A DNA stretch of 64,000 nucleotides, taken from the NCBI GenBank assembly GCA_032716605.1, contig CM064518.1, forward strand, positions 41,254,288 through 41,318,287, in the 5' to 3' direction. Every line of letters begins with the position of its first letter. Positions within the stretch are counted from its first letter, which is position 1. The notes under the pieces are model-generated. The model ran no database searches. It had not been told where the DNA came from and was given only the letters and a program-made list of their open reading frames with translations. The position numbers and the translations under genes were made by a program. Shown piece after piece: positions 62,251 to 64,000 of the stretch. The stretch comes from Paralithodes platypus (lineage: Eukaryota > Arthropoda > Malacostraca > Decapoda > Lithodidae).

Positions 62251-64000
62251 CTGTAAATAAGGAAGGGGCGCCATTAGTATAGGAATATAATGAAGAACTA
62301 ATACATACAACATATAGCGCTAGTGAAGGAAAATGAAGATCAACAAAATAACACAAACAATATAAAAAGGTTAAATAACATGGTATCATCATACGATAAT
62401 TACAATGGAGCAAAACTATCCATATTTGAAGCCAATTAATTTGATTCAATGTTTTTTTTTTGTGTAACAATATGTCAGTTGTCAACTCAGACTCTCAAAA
62501 TGGCGAAGATAGCACTAATGGGGTCAAATGAAGAATGGGGTGAACAAAATAATGGAGAGTGGGTAAAATGGTAAGAAGGATGAAGTGATAAAGAATATAA
62601 ATGGAAAATCGGGTCAAATGAAAAGGAGGGTCAAAATGGTGATAAAAGGGAGGTCAAAATGGGTAAAAACAGTATCAAAATGTAGGAGGCAAAAACGGAG
62701 AAGGTGCCAAACTGAGAAATAGGTATACACAATGGAAGCAGGAGGTTAACATCGAGAGGGTTAATTAAAAGTCATAAAACAGAAAAAAGAAAAGAAAGAC
62801 AAACAAGAATAAACAAATAGCAGCAGACATATAACGATAATGCGTCTAGGAAAATAGGTAATTGTTCAGTATAATCCCAACGGAACGATACAGTATATAT
62901 ACAGTATAATAACGAAGTAAAGTATGTGGCTCAGAGTGGAGTTGGTAACATTCTACGGGAAAATAAAGATAATACCAAATAGGGGTATTTTCCTGGTACA
63001 GTACGTATGCGCTGGATACAAATATTCTGAACACACACAATCTGATTACCCATACACATAATTTGATTTCACATACATGTAATCTGATTACACATGTAGC
63101 CTACATAATTTGATTATACTGTATATAATCATACATCTGATTATACATACACAGTACAAATAATCCAAATACACAAAATCTGAATACACATTATATGGCA
63201 ATAATGTTGTTACAGACTGGTAGACACTCTTAGTATAATTTGAATGGCAGGCAAGGTGAGTAGAAACCCTATACCTAACATTCCAAGTAAATAGTAAATA
63301 ATTATTTATTAGAAAATTAATATAAGCAAATAAATCAATACTGTACAATCAAGAACGAGCAACTCATCCAAGGACGGCTAAAACAAAACACAGCGTACGA
63401 GCACAGATTCCAAACGAGAAAGAAAAACAAAACACAGCGTACGAGCACAGATTCCAAACGAGAAAGAAAAACAAAACACAGCGTACGAGCACAGATTCCA
63501 AACGAGAAAGAAAAACAAAACACAGCGTACGAGCACAGATTCCAAACGAGAAAGAAAAACAAAACGTATAAACCAAATGGCATAATTCCCACGATAAAGC
63601 CAAATACTACAACACATCGTACAGCTTCCACGACGCTAAGTTACGGCTCGCGCGAATATAAATTTTGGCATTATCACACATATCCCTTGTTTGCAGACAG
63701 TGTTTACCCCAGCACGACACCCCTGCATGGGACAATCCGTGTTTTGTCCGACTTTCTGCATCAGGATTTACAGGGACGTATCGCACGCGCGCTTTGTTCT
63801 GGCAATTAATTTTCGTCATTTCTGGTCTGGCAGCTTCTGAATTAAGTTTTATATAGATTAAGCAGCCTATATGTATCTACCTTCAGTCAGGTTGCCGATT
63901 CCAAAACAAATTAACACTGGAATCTGTCAGAAATAGTTGCCGATTGAAAAATGCCAGAAAAAGCGCTCGTCTGCCTCCGCCTAAAGCGAAAATTTCCTTA
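62251..64000 (-). other. stan intron upstream of the first exon in the window
   Basis: No cadherin-like exon was found on the minus strand up to the window edge. The stretch holds a purine-rich degenerate repeat around GGTCAAAATGG (62493-62735), a loose array around AATCTGATTACACA (about 63020-63195), a 44-bp minisatellite (63382-63564) and an unassigned short open segment (63607-63819). Confidence 0.7.
63382..63564. repeat. 44-bp minisatellite, about four units
   Basis: CACAGCGTACGAGCACAGAT plus TCCAAACGAGAAAGAAAAAC repeats with starts at 63391, 63435, 63479 and 63523. Units are essentially identical. Because 44 is not a multiple of 3 the minus strand is open in all three frames across it; there is no sign that it is coding. 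Confidence 0.95.

Noticed and set aside
63378..63631. CRISPR-like or coding repeat with three overlapping open frames
   Set aside because: Units abut with no spacers and the genome is eukaryotic. A 44-bp minisatellite is open in every frame if one unit set lacks stops.
63607..63819. A stan cadherin exon upstream of 62250
   Set aside because: The peptide (VRYVPVNPDAESRTKHG...) has no cadherin motifs such as D-x-N-D-N or D-R-E, and splice sites do not fit. Probably repeat-derived.

Overview
This is a eukaryotic, intron-rich, repeat-rich window. It carries the 3' part of one large minus-strand gene, starry night/flamingo (the arthropod CELSR orthologue, a seven-pass cadherin adhesion GPCR of planar cell polarity). 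Consecutive exons run from 62250 down to 16930 and join in phase across GT-AG introns. They cover the membrane-adjacent region after the cadherin repeats, EGF and laminin-G domains, EGF-Lam, HormR, GAIN, GPS, seven membrane helices and a long cytoplasmic tail. The cadherin repeats and 5' end lie beyond the right edge. Residue numbers below count from the first complete codon in the window. The genome is very probably an arthropod, most likely a malacostracan (decapod-like) crustacean. The reasons are the Drosophila-like domain order, CCTAA/TTAGG telomere-type repeats, tRNA-Val-derived SINEs, very long CA and CT arrays and the retrotransposon mix. The species cannot be named from the sequence.

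Layout. 1-14900 is intergenic and almost wholly repetitive: CT and CA arrays, tRNA-derived SINEs, mariner-like MITEs, TTAA-flanked MITEs, a foldback element rich in GCCATTTTG, and nested LINE pieces. 14930-16929 is a candidate 3' UTR. 16930-62250 holds the 32 exons. Their introns are loaded with transposons, notably a nested LINE/SINE stack at 25183-28550, SINE and LINE pieces at 31060-33785, a LINE with an 878-codon open frame antisense to the gene at 40150-42867, a degenerate Jockey-like LINE at 44165-46320, nested TIR elements at 46903-49968, and RTE-like LINEs at 53098-53640 and 55615-57420. 62251-64000 is intron with minisatellites.

Most notable points. (1) The tail exon ending at 21397 has a splice donor overlapping its stop codon. 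Splicing there in phase to a tiny exon at 16957-16930 gives a C-terminus ending -STETTV, a textbook class I PDZ ligand. Reading through gives a tail without it. (2) Exon 30 encodes a tandem Y-S-P-D-[ST]-R-[RK] heptad array. (3) Near-identical inverted repeats flank the second laminin-G exons. (4) Several transposons are complete with inverted repeats and target duplications, including a hAT-like MITE with an exact 8-bp duplication and a roughly 3.07-kb TIR element with iterated CTTCGGACAT motifs. I found no second cellular gene, no functional tRNA or rRNA gene and no CRISPR array.
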